A DNA stretch of 64,000 bases from Kitasatospora setae KM-6054 (GTDB lineage Bacteria; Actinomycetota; Actinomycetes; Streptomycetales; Streptomycetaceae), in assembly GCF_000269985.1 (NCBI RefSeq), contig NC_016109.1, forward strand, positions 6,599,001 through 6,663,000, given 5' to 3'. Position 1 is the stretch's first letter. Every line of letters begins with the position of its first letter. Both the position numbers and the translations under genes were made by a program. The notes below the pieces were generated by a model. That model saw only the letters and a list, made by a program, of their open reading frames with translations, was not told the DNA's origin and did no database searches. Positions 33,828-41,612 of this stretch are shown in pieces.

Positions 33828-35744
33828 GTGCGCACCATCGACATCCCGCGCAGCGGGACCGGCCACTCGGCGCCGATCACCCACGTGGCGTTCAGCCCCG
33901 ACGGGCAGCGCCTCGCCACCTGCTCCTACGACGGCACCGTCATCGTCTGGAACACCGCCGACCCGGCCCGCCCCACCGAGCTGGCCACGCTGAGGCACCG
34001 CCGACTGGTCAACGCCTCCGCCTGGAACCCGGCCGAGCCGACCCTGCTGGCGACCGCCTCGGCCGACAAGACCGTCGCCGTCTGGCGGGTGCCCGAGCGC
34101 GGCCCGGCCGTCCTGCTGCAGGTGCTGGCCCGGCACACCGACGACATCAACTCGGTGGCGTGGCTGCCCGACGGCGAGCGGCTGATCTGCGTCTCCGAGG
34201 ACGGCCGGGCCACCATGTGGTCCGTCCCGGACGGCGGCTTCCTGGCCGAGGTCGGCTCGCACGAGGCGCACTGCATGATGGTCTCGATCAGCGTCGAGGG
34301 CCTGGTCGCCACCGTCGGCGAGGACGGCCTGGTCGCGGTCGGCGACCCGGACCGCCCGGGCGAGCCGCGCCGCCGCCACTACGACTCCTCGATCGAGGGC
34401 TGCGGCTGGTCCCGGGCCGGCGACCTGCTCGCGGTGGCCCGCGACGACGGCGCGGTCGACCTGCTGACCCGCGAGCTCGACCACGTCCGCACCGTGGAGG
34501 TCTCCAGCTCGGCCGCCCGCGCCGTCGACTGGTCCGAGGACGACAGCGTCTTCGTGGTCGGCGCCTACGACGGCTCGCTGCACTGGTTCGACCGCGACGG
34601 CACCCGGCTGCACCGGGTCGACGACCGCCGGGTCTGGCCGCGCTCGGTCGCCGCCGCGCACGGCCTGGTCGCCGCCGGCAGCTTCCGCAACGCCCCGCAC
34701 CTGTACGCGCTGGACGACGGCCGCGAACTCTCCGGCCCCGACCGGGCCACCCACGGCCCCAACGCGCTGGCCGCCCGCGCCGGCGAACTGCTGGTCGGCT
34801 GCGACAGCGGCACCGTCTTCGCCGTCCGCACCGACACCGCCGGCGACCGCCCCGAGGTGCGCGCGCTCGACCTCACCGACGGACCGATCCTCTCGCTGGC
34901 CACCGACGGCGACACCGTCTACGCCGGCACCTACTCCGGGCACGTGATCCGCCACGACGGCACCACCCGCACCGTCAGCGGCCAGCTCGGCGCCCCGCTG
35001 CCCTCGCTGGCGGTGGACGGCGGCGCCCTGGTGGCCGGCACCTACAACGGCGAACTGCTGCTCCTCGACCCGGACACCCTCGACCTGCGCGAGCGGATCG
35101 AGGCGCACGGCGGCTCGGTCAAGTCGCTCGCCCCGCTGCCCGGCGGCGGCTTCCTCTCCGCCGCCACCGACCGCACCGTCGCGGCCGGCCCGCCGCACGA
35201 GCGCGACCTGCTCTGGGTGCACGGCAACCTGGTCAACGCCGTCGCCGGACTGCACGGCGCGGTCGCCGCCAGCGCCTCCCGCGACCACACCGTCAAGGTC
35301 GGCCGGATCTCCCGGACCCCGGACGGCGCCTGGGTCGGCGAGCAGGTGCAGACCCTGCTCGGCCCGGACGAGTCGGTCAAGTGCGTCGGCCTGCTCGGCG
35401 ACGCGGACCGCCCCACCGTGCTGGCCGGCTCCTACGACTTCGGCCTCTACGCCTGGCAGGTCGACTGGGACGACTCGGTCGGCACCCTCGCCTCCGGCCG
35501 GGTGCTCGCCGAGTTCGCCCAGGGCCTGTCCTGCATGCTCCCGCTCGACGCCGGCCGGGTCGCGGTGGCCGGCTGGGACGGCCGGATCGTCCTGGTCGGC
35601 CAGGACGCCGACGGCACCGCCCGGATCGAACGCACCCTGCACGTCGGCGAACTCGCCGCGACCGCCGAGACCGCCGACCGCACCGACCGCACCGAGACCG
35701 CCCTGACCGCCCTGACCGCCGAGCCGGTGGAGGCCGCCGCGTGA
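33828..35744 (+). CDS. WD40-repeat protein (ToxC-like)
   Basis: 638 residues from GTG 33828 (AAGGAA upstream). Repeated WD40 blades are recognisable: SPDGQRLATCSYDGTVIVW, EPTLLATASADKTVAVW, DGERLICVSEDGRATMW, SEDDSVFVVGAYDGSLHWF, then less regular blades to LAGSYDFGLYAW and VAVAGWDGRIVLV, enough for two propellers. WD40 proteins scaffold complexes and have no catalytic residues. In toxoflavin operons a protein of this kind (ToxC) is encoded beside GTP cyclohydrolase II; its biochemical role is not settled. The stop overlaps the cyclohydrolase GTG (GTGA), giving translational coupling. Confidence 0.88.
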   Translation: MRTIDIPRSGTGHSAPITHVAFSPDGQRLATCSYDGTVIVWNTADPARPTELATLRHRRLVNASAWNPAEPTLLATASADKTVAVWRVPERGPAVLLQVLARHTDDINSVAWLPDGERLICVSEDGRATMWSVPDGGFLAEVGSHEAHCMMVSISVEGLVATVGEDGLVAVGDPDRPGEPRRRHYDSSIEGCGWSRAGDLLAVARDDGAVDLLTRELDHVRTVEVSSSAARAVDWSEDDSVFVVGAYDGSLHWFDRDGTRLHRVDDRRVWPRSVAAAHGLVAAGSFRNAPHLYALDDGRELSGPDRATHGPNALAARAGELLVGCDSGTVFAVRTDTAGDRPEVRALDLTDGPILSLATDGDTVYAGTYSGHVIRHDGTTRTVSGQLGAPLPSLAVDGGALVAGTYNGELLLLDPDTLDLRERIEAHGGSVKSLAPLPGGGFLSAATDRTVAAGPPHERDLLWVHGNLVNAVAGLHGAVAASASRDHTVKVGRISRTPDGAWVGEQVQTLLGPDESVKCVGLLGDADRPTVLAGSYDFGLYAWQVDWDDSVGTLASGRVLAEFAQGLSCMLPLDAGRVAVAGWDGRIVLVGQDADGTARIERTLHVGELAATAETADRTDRTETALTALTAEPVEAAA

Positions 35745-36379
35745 ACGCCACCATCCACACCCTCCCGGTGCCCACCAGCGTCCGCGCCCGGGTCCCGATC
35801 ACCCTCACCCGGGCCGCCGGCCGCCGCGCCGAACTGGTCACCTTCCACGACCTGCCCGACGGCGAGGAGCACCTCGCCTGCCTGGTCCCGGCCGCCCCCG
35901 GCGACCGCGCCCCGCTGGTCCGGCTGCACAGCGAGTGCCTCACCGGCGACGTCCTCGGTTCGGAGCGCTGCGACTGCGGCCCGCAGCTCGACGAGGCGAT
36001 GCGGCTGATCGCCGCCGAGGGCGGCGCCGTCCTCTACCTCCGCCAGGAGGGCCGCGGCATCGGCCTCTACAACAAGCTCGACACGTACGTCCTGCAGGAG
36101 CACGTCGACACCTTCACCGCCAACCGGATGATCGGCCGCGGCGACGACGAGCGCGACTACACGGCCGCCGCCGCGATGCTCCGGGCGCTCGGCCTGACCC
36201 GGATCCGGCTGCTCACCAACAACCCCGACAAGGTGCGCGAACTGCGCGCCCACGGCATCGAGGTCGCCGAGGTCGTCCCGACCGGCACCCACCTCACCGC
36301 CGAGAACGCCCGCTACCTGGCCGCCAAGGCCGAACTCGGCGGACACACCCTCGCCCTGCTCCAGGAGGCCGCCGTATGA
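35741..36379 (+). CDS. ribA: GTP cyclohydrolase II (ToxB/RibA-like)
   Basis: 212 residues. Zinc ligands Cys66, Cys77 and Cys79 are in HSECLTGDVLGSERCDCG; RQEGRGIGLYNKL and LLTNNPDK are the conserved GTP-binding motifs. The monofunctional domain lacks the RibB part found in housekeeping RibBA fusions. It opens GTP to 2,5-diamino-6-ribosylamino-pyrimidinone phosphate, formate and pyrophosphate. Within this operon (WD40 before it, FGE-like protein after it) it is very likely the first committed step toward a pyrimidine-fused product such as an azapteridine, not riboflavin. Overlaps both neighbours by 4 bp. Confidence 0.95.
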   Translation: MNATIHTLPVPTSVRARVPITLTRAAGRRAELVTFHDLPDGEEHLACLVPAAPGDRAPLVRLHSECLTGDVLGSERCDCGPQLDEAMRLIAAEGGAVLYLRQEGRGIGLYNKLDTYVLQEHVDTFTANRMIGRGDDERDYTAAAAMLRALGLTRIRLLTNNPDKVRELRAHGIEVAEVVPTGTHLTAENARYLAAKAELGGHTLALLQEAAV

Positions 36380-37326
36380 GGCTCGACGAGATCGCCGACT
36401 CCCCGCACTTCACCGAGCACGCCGACCTGGCCCCCGCCAGGACCGGCGCGCTGCCCGCCGACCCCACCCCCGAGCGGCTGGCCGCCGCCGTCGAGGACCC
36501 CCGGCTGCCGCTCGCCGACCGGCTCGCCGCCGGCGCCGTCCTCGCCCTGGTCGGCGACCCGCGGATCGGCCCCGCCCCCGCCGCCCGCTTCGTCCCCGGC
36601 GCCACCGTCACCATCGGCCTGCCCGCCGACGAGGTCGGCCACGTCACCCGGGCCTGGGAGCACGTCGGCGTCGAGGACTCCTGGATCGCCAAGGAGACGC
36701 CCGAGCACACCGTCGAGCTCGCCGACTACTGGATCGCCGCCTACCCCGTCACCAACGGCGAGTACCGCGCGTTCCTCGCCGACACCGGCCGCCCCGGCCG
36801 CCCCACCACCTGGTACCTGGGCGCCTACCCGTGGGACCGCGCCAACCACCCGGTGGCCGGGATCCGCCCCGAGGACGCCGACGCCTACGCCCGCTGGCTC
36901 ACCGACCGCACCGGCCACCCCTGGCGGCTGCCCACCGAGGCCGAGTGGGAGCACGCCGCCAAGGGCCCCGACGGCCGACCCTTCCCGTGGCCCGGCGGCT
37001 TCGACCCGGACGCCGCCAACACCCGGGAGACCGGCGTGCACACCACCACCCCCGTCGGCGCCTTCCCGGCCGGCCGCTCCCCGTTCGGCGCCCACGACAT
37101 GGGCGGCAACGTCGAGGAGTTCGTCGCCGACGACTACGCCCCCTACCCCGGCGGCCCGTACGTCGACGACCACCTCGTCCAGTCGATGGGCGGCTACCGG
37201 ATCGCCCGCGGCGGCTCGTTCTCCCGCTTCGGCGACCTGACCCGCACCCGGCGCCGGCACGGCGCCTTCCCCGGCCCGCTCTACCCGGTCGGCTTCCGGC
37301 TCGCCACCTCCGAGCGGCCGTCATGA
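36376..37326 (+). CDS. Formylglycine-generating-enzyme (SUMF1)-like protein, ToxD-like
   Basis: 316 residues. The FGE/EgtB-type fold is evident after an ~85-residue N-terminal extension: ETPEHTVELADYWIAAYPVTNGEYRAFLAD, RLPTEAEWEHAAKG, GRSPFGAHDMGGNVEEFVADDY and RIARGGSFSRFGDLTRTRRRHG. FGE-like domains are copper- or iron-dependent oxidases, or C-S or N-oxidation enzymes. A protein of this type accompanies GTP cyclohydrolase II and the WD40 protein in toxoflavin clusters; it is therefore a candidate for ring oxidation or N-N chemistry. Start overlaps the previous stop (ATGA) and its stop overlaps the next ATG. Confidence 0.88.
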   Translation: MRLDEIADSPHFTEHADLAPARTGALPADPTPERLAAAVEDPRLPLADRLAAGAVLALVGDPRIGPAPAARFVPGATVTIGLPADEVGHVTRAWEHVGVEDSWIAKETPEHTVELADYWIAAYPVTNGEYRAFLADTGRPGRPTTWYLGAYPWDRANHPVAGIRPEDADAYARWLTDRTGHPWRLPTEAEWEHAAKGPDGRPFPWPGGFDPDAANTRETGVHTTTPVGAFPAGRSPFGAHDMGGNVEEFVADDYAPYPGGPYVDDHLVQSMGGYRIARGGSFSRFGDLTRTRRRHGAFPGPLYPVGFRLATSERPS

Positions 37327-38417
37327 CCGCGCTCCCCGACACCACCCGCGCCCCCGCCACCGCCCGCTACCCCGACGCCGCCGCCTCCTTCCCCGACATC
37401 ACCCGCGCCCTCGCCGCCCGGGCCCCCGGCCCGGCCGACCTCGACGCCCCGTTCGCCCCGCTGGAAGCCGAGGCGCACCGGCTGCTGCCCGGCCTCGCCA
37501 CCCTCGGCCGCGGCCTCGGCGGCACCCCGCTGGTCCCCGTCCCCAGCCAGGAGGGCCGCGGCCGGGTCTGGCTGAAGACCGAAGCCGCCAACACCTCCGG
37601 CACCGTCAAGTCCCGCACCGCGTACGCCCTGCTCTGCGCCGCCGTCGCCCGGGCCGGCCGCCCCGACGTCCGGCTCGTCGAGTACTCCGGCGGCAGCCTC
37701 GCCCTCGCCCTCGCCGAGTTCTGCGGCGAACTCGGCGTCGACCTGCACCTGGTCGTCCCGCACGGCTCGCCCGACCGGCTCACCACCGCCCTCGCCCGGC
37801 ACGGCGCCGAGGTCAGCCGCGGCCGCCCCGGCACCGGCTTCCTCGGCGCCATGGACGAGGCCGTCCGGGTCGCCGAACGCGACGGCCGCCACCTGCTGCT
37901 CCAGCACTGCGCCGCCGAGGCGGCCGCCGTGCACCGCGAGCGGACCGGCCGGGAGATCACCGCCCAGCTCGCCGCGCACGGCGTCCGGGCCGACGTGCTG
38001 GCCGCCGCGGTCGGCTCCGGCGGCAGCCTGCTCGGCACCGCCCAGGCCCTCGCCGCCGCCAACCCCGCCCTGCGCGCCCTCGCCGTCTTCCCCTCCGAAG
38101 CCCCCTACGGCGACCCGCGCGAACCCGGCACCGCCCGCCGGATGCCCGGCACCGGCGGCCTCGGCCTCGGCCTGCGCCAGCCGCTGCTCGCCGCCGCCGC
38201 GACCGGCATCGAGTTCACCACCGTCGCCTATCCGCAGGCGCTCTACGCCATGCGCACGCTCCGCGCCGAACACGGCATCGCCGTCTCCGGCAGCGGCGCC
38301 GGCGCCTGGCTGCGCGCCTCGGCGGCCATCGACCAGGGCCCGCAGGGCCGCAACGCAGTCGCGGTCGTCGCCGGCCGCGGGACACCCGAGGAGTGGGAGC
38401 ATGCCTCAGCTCTCTGA
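37323..38417 (+). CDS. PLP-dependent beta-family enzyme (cysteine synthase/threonine dehydratase fold)
   Basis: 364 residues. The PLP Lys is K96 in TSGTVKSRTAY (family pattern GSxKxR), the phosphate-binding loop is EYSGGSLALALAEF, and GSGGSLLG near 235 matches the second glycine loop. It ends IAVSGSGAGAWLRA. The catalytic Lys and pockets are intact but the sequence is divergent from CysK, so it may use a nucleophile other than sulfide. A serine acetyltransferase is encoded five genes later in the operon, which would supply O-acetylserine. Product could be a beta-substituted alanine feeding the pathway. Confidence 0.82.
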   Translation: MTALPDTTRAPATARYPDAAASFPDITRALAARAPGPADLDAPFAPLEAEAHRLLPGLATLGRGLGGTPLVPVPSQEGRGRVWLKTEAANTSGTVKSRTAYALLCAAVARAGRPDVRLVEYSGGSLALALAEFCGELGVDLHLVVPHGSPDRLTTALARHGAEVSRGRPGTGFLGAMDEAVRVAERDGRHLLLQHCAAEAAAVHRERTGREITAQLAAHGVRADVLAAAVGSGGSLLGTAQALAAANPALRALAVFPSEAPYGDPREPGTARRMPGTGGLGLGLRQPLLAAAATGIEFTTVAYPQALYAMRTLRAEHGIAVSGSGAGAWLRASAAIDQGPQGRNAVAVVAGRGTPEEWEHASAL

Positions 38418-39135
38418 CCGCGCCGCGCAGCTCGCGGCGGACCCCGCCGAGTACGCCGCCGACGCCGTCGACGCCGAGTACGCCGCCTACCGGCGGACCG
38501 TCGAAGCGTCGTTCCGGGAGTGGTACGCCGACTCCCGGGACTCCTGGACCCACCACGTCACCAACGAGCGGGTCACCCACTTCGCCCTCGCCGCCGCCCC
38601 CACCACCGGCCTCGACCCCGACCGCCCGCCCCGCGTCCTCGACGTCGGCTGCGGCCGCGGCCGGCAGACCGCCGTCCTCGCCGAACGGCTCGGCGCCGAC
38701 GCCACCGGCCTCGACCTGCTCGACGTCTGGGACACCGTCCCGCCCGCCGCCGGAACCGCCCGCTTCCACCAGGGCGACTTCCTCGACTACCGCGGCCCGG
38801 CCGTCGACCTGCTGGTCGACAACGGCTGCCTGCACCACCAGCGCCGCGAGGACTGGCCCGGCTGGGCCGCCCACACCCGCGCCCTGCTGCGCCCCGGCGG
38901 CTCCCTGGTGGTCAGCGTCTTCCTCAGCCCCGACGGCGAGGTCAGCGAGCACCTGCTCGCCGACGGCCGGCACAACTGGTGGCTGCCCGAGGACTCGGTG
39001 ACCGCGCTGTTCGCCGCCCAGGGCCTCACCCCGACCGGCCGGCTGGAGATCGACCGCGACTTCGCCTACCAGGGCCTGCACCTCAAGTACCTGGCGCTGT
39101 CCTTCGCGGCCCCGCTGGACGGGGAGGCCCGCTGA
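38401..39135 (+). CDS. SAM-dependent methyltransferase (ToxA-like)
   Basis: 244 residues. AdoMet motif I VLDVGCGRGRQTAVLAERLG lies near residue 78; motif II ATGLDLLDVW and post-motif LLRPGGSLVVSVFLS follow. The gene overlaps the PLP enzyme gene by 17 bp and the oxygenase gene by one base. In toxoflavin operons the methyltransferase (ToxA) methylates ring nitrogens of the pyrimidotriazine; length and context fit that role, though the methyl acceptor here is unproven. Confidence 0.87.
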   Translation: MPQLSDRAAQLAADPAEYAADAVDAEYAAYRRTVEASFREWYADSRDSWTHHVTNERVTHFALAAAPTTGLDPDRPPRVLDVGCGRGRQTAVLAERLGADATGLDLLDVWDTVPPAAGTARFHQGDFLDYRGPAVDLLVDNGCLHHQRREDWPGWAAHTRALLRPGGSLVVSVFLSPDGEVSEHLLADGRHNWWLPEDSVTALFAAQGLTPTGRLEIDRDFAYQGLHLKYLALSFAAPLDGEAR

Positions 39136-40079
39136 TGCTCCGCGAGATCGACCTGCGCGCCCCCGGCGACCACGCCCACCTGCGGGCCGCCCTCCGGGAC
39201 GGCTTCTTCCTGGTCCGCAACACCGTCCCGGACGGCCTGCTGGACGAGGCGTACGGCCTGCTCGGCGACTTCTTCCGGCTGCCCGCCGAGCAGAAGGCCG
39301 CCTGCCAGGTGCCCGGCAGCAACGGCCAGTCCGGCTACCTGCCGCCGCTGGTCGAGACCGCCGAGAAGGGCGCCGCCCCCGACTGGAAGGAGCTCTTCCA
39401 CTGGGGCGCCGCACTGCCCGCCGCCCACCCGCTGCGCGAGCGCTACCCCGCCCGCTACCGCGAACCGTACTTCCCCGACCACCTGGTGCCCGGCATCGGC
39501 AAGGCGCTCACCGAACTGCACACCAGGATGCGGGAGTTCCAGCTCGACGTGGTCCGGGTACTGGCCGAACCGCTCGGCGTCCACCCCGACTACTTCACCG
39601 AGATGCTGGAGGACGGCCCGGTCGTCAACCGCGCCACCTGGTACCCGCCGATGGACCTCGCCCCCACCGGGCAGCACGTCTGGGCCGTCGAGCACCAGGA
39701 CTTCGACCTGATCACCGCGCTGCCCCGGGCCACCGCCGCCGGCCTGGAGGTCCTGGTCGACGGCGAGTGGCTGGCCGTCGACGTCCCCGAGGGACACGCC
39801 GTGGTCAACGTCGGCATGGTGCTCGACCGGCTCACCGGCGGCCTCGCCCGGGCCGCCGTGCACCGGGTCGTCGCCGCCCCCGGACAGCGCGGCGGCCGGC
39901 TCTCCATCGTCCAGTTCTGCCACCCCACCCCCTGGACGGTGCTCACCCCGCTGGCCGTCGCCGGCGCCGAGGGCCGCCCCCAGCGCTACCCGACGCTCAC
40001 CGCCGGCGACCTGTTCCAGCGCACCATGTACCGGATCAACCGGCTGGACACCCAGCGCGCACCGGCGGCCCGGCCGTGA
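39135..40079 (+). CDS. Fe(II)/2-oxoglutarate oxygenase, isopenicillin N synthase family
   Basis: 314 residues. The N-terminal DIOX_N-like part (HLRAALRDGFFLVRNTVPDGLL, FFRLPAEQKAAC) is followed by the catalytic domain with iron ligands H187-x-D189 (EHQDFD) and H243 (AVHRV), and the 2-oxoglutarate Arg/Ser pair R255-L-S257. It should hydroxylate, desaturate or demethylate its substrate, using molecular oxygen. No such gene is known to me in the minimal tox operon, so it is probably a tailoring step particular to this cluster. The ATG overlaps the methyltransferase stop (TGATG). Confidence 0.9.
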   Translation: MLREIDLRAPGDHAHLRAALRDGFFLVRNTVPDGLLDEAYGLLGDFFRLPAEQKAACQVPGSNGQSGYLPPLVETAEKGAAPDWKELFHWGAALPAAHPLRERYPARYREPYFPDHLVPGIGKALTELHTRMREFQLDVVRVLAEPLGVHPDYFTEMLEDGPVVNRATWYPPMDLAPTGQHVWAVEHQDFDLITALPRATAAGLEVLVDGEWLAVDVPEGHAVVNVGMVLDRLTGGLARAAVHRVVAAPGQRGGRLSIVQFCHPTPWTVLTPLAVAGAEGRPQRYPTLTAGDLFQRTMYRINRLDTQRAPAARP

Positions 40080-40648
40080 CCGCGCCCCTGCTCCGGCTGC
40101 TCCGGCAGGTCCGCGAGGACCTCGACACGGTCCTGGAGCGCGACCCCTCGTGCACCGGCCGGGCCCACGCCCTGCTGCACGCGCCGTGGCAGGGGCTCGC
40201 CCTCCACCGGATCGCCCACCACCACTACCGGCGCGGACGGCGGCTGCGCCCCGCCCTGCTCACCTGGATCGGCCGGATCGTCTCCGGCATGGAGATCCAC
40301 CCCGGCGCCCGGATCGGCCGGCGCGCCTTCATCGACCACGGCTTCGGCGTCGTGATCGGCGAGACCGCCGTCGTCGGCGACGACGTCACCCTCTACCACG
40401 GGGTCACCCTCGGCTCCCGGGGCTGGCTCCGCGACGGCCGCGGCGGCGCCCGTCGGCACCCCGTGCTCGGCGACCGGGTGCTGATCGGCACCGGCGCCTC
40501 CGTACTCGGCCCGGTCACCGTCGGCGACGACCGGCGGATCCGGGCCCACGCCCTGGTCTCCCAGGACCTCCCCGCCGTGCGCGACACGGCACCCACCCCT
40601 CCCACCATCACCAGGAGCACCCATGTCCGTTCGAACCCTGCTTGCTGA
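40076..40648 (+). CDS. cysE: Serine O-acetyltransferase (CysE-like)
   Basis: 190 residues from GTG 40076 (GTGA overlap with the oxygenase stop). The left-handed beta-helix hexapeptide region is clear: GMEIHPGARIGRRAFIDHGFGVVIGETAVVGDDVTLYHGVTLG. It shows the short-form CysE arrangement. It acetylates serine with acetyl-CoA to O-acetylserine. Together with the PLP enzyme it can provide a beta-substituted alanine. Near its C terminus the sequence GDDRRIRAHALV departs from the usual VGAxA hexapeptide, so activity should be checked. Overlaps the last small gene by 26 bp. Confidence 0.88.
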   Translation: MTAPLLRLLRQVREDLDTVLERDPSCTGRAHALLHAPWQGLALHRIAHHHYRRGRRLRPALLTWIGRIVSGMEIHPGARIGRRAFIDHGFGVVIGETAVVGDDVTLYHGVTLGSRGWLRDGRGGARRHPVLGDRVLIGTGASVLGPVTVGDDRRIRAHALVSQDLPAVRDTAPTPPTITRSTHVRSNPAC

Positions 40649-40943
40649 CCGCGCCCTGCTGCTGAACTCCGAACTCGGCCGCGGCGACTGGACCCCCGGC
40701 GCGCTGGAGAGCAGCGTCGCCCGCCGCCTGGCCGGCGACGACACCCTCAACCCGGCCGCCGTCCGCGAAGCCCTCTGGCAGGGCCACGAACCGCTCACCC
40801 GCACCAACGACGCCCGCCTCGCCACCCTGCTCGCCGACCTCGCCACCGGCCTGGAGGCCGCCCGGGAGTCCGGCCGCCCCGACCCCGAGGGCGTCGCGGG
40901 CGCCCGGGCCGTCCTGGCGGCCGTGGCCGAGACCAACGGCTGA
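40623..40943 (+). CDS. Small protein of unknown function, last gene of the operon
   Basis: 106 residues (MSVRTLLADRALLLNSELGRGDW...), predicted mostly alpha-helical with no signal peptide, membrane segment or recognised motif. AGGAG precedes the ATG and the gene overlaps the serine acetyltransferase by 26 bp, so it is probably a genuine operon member. No function can be named; a helical partner or carrier-like protein is possible, but no Ser of a carrier DSL motif is visible. Confidence 0.65.
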   Translation: MSVRTLLADRALLLNSELGRGDWTPGALESSVARRLAGDDTLNPAAVREALWQGHEPLTRTNDARLATLLADLATGLEAARESGRPDPEGVAGARAVLAAVAETNG

Positions 40944-41612
40944 CCCCGCCCGGGCCCACCGGAAAAGGATTATCCGCGACACCCGCGAGGAGGCCGGAAA
41001 ACAAGGGCGCCGAATTCCGTGACGCACACCGGCAGGTACCCATTCACGCCACCGCCGGTCCCGGTCGTCCCCCCACCCGGGTGGGGGCGGGGACAACCGG
41101 GACCGGCGGTGGTGCGATGCCACCCGGCCGAGCCGGCCGAACCCGCCGAACCCGCCGGGACGGCGCCGGCCGGCCGCGCGCCGCCGCCGACCGGCCCGCC
41201 CAGCGGCACGGGCAACGGGCCGGGCAACGGACCGGACGCCGCCGCCCCGCCGGACGACTCGCCAACCCCCCTGCCCCGCGCGGCCGTTGCGCACCCCCGC
41301 AGGCCGCCCCGGGCCGACCCCCGGCCCTTCCGAATCCGCAGATCAGAGCTACAATCGACCCCGTCCGCCGACCGGCGGGCCGGACAGTCGCGACAGCATC
41401 GAGGGGAAGACCGGAGATGGCGGCAGATGAGTCGGGTACCGACTCGGCCGCCCCCTACCCGCCCCCCGCCTCCCCGCCGCTGCGCGCCGGTCCCCGCTGC
41501 GGCCGGGACCGGGTTGTCGCCGCCCGCGCCCCCGACGAGGTGCCCGGCCGACCGCCGTTTGCGCGGGATAACCTGACCGTCAAGACCGCCGTCACCGGGA
41601 GAAGTTGAAGAC
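40944..41612. other. 669-bp non-coding stretch with the kgd promoter region
   Basis: No convincing gene: the frames that cross it are Pro/Arg-rich, lack ribosome sites, and look like GC-rich shadows. An AT-richer patch before kgd and GGGAGAAG at 41598-41605 mark its ribosome site. The operon 33828-40943 likely terminates in the first part, but no perfect hairpin was found. Confidence 0.6.

Noticed and set aside
35741..36379. Housekeeping riboflavin operon
   Set aside because: No ribB, ribD, ribE or ribH; neighbours are WD40, FGE-like and tailoring genes.
40944..41612. Small ORFs in both strands before kgd
   Set aside because: No ribosome sites and low-complexity Pro/Arg composition; likely non-coding leader and promoter region.
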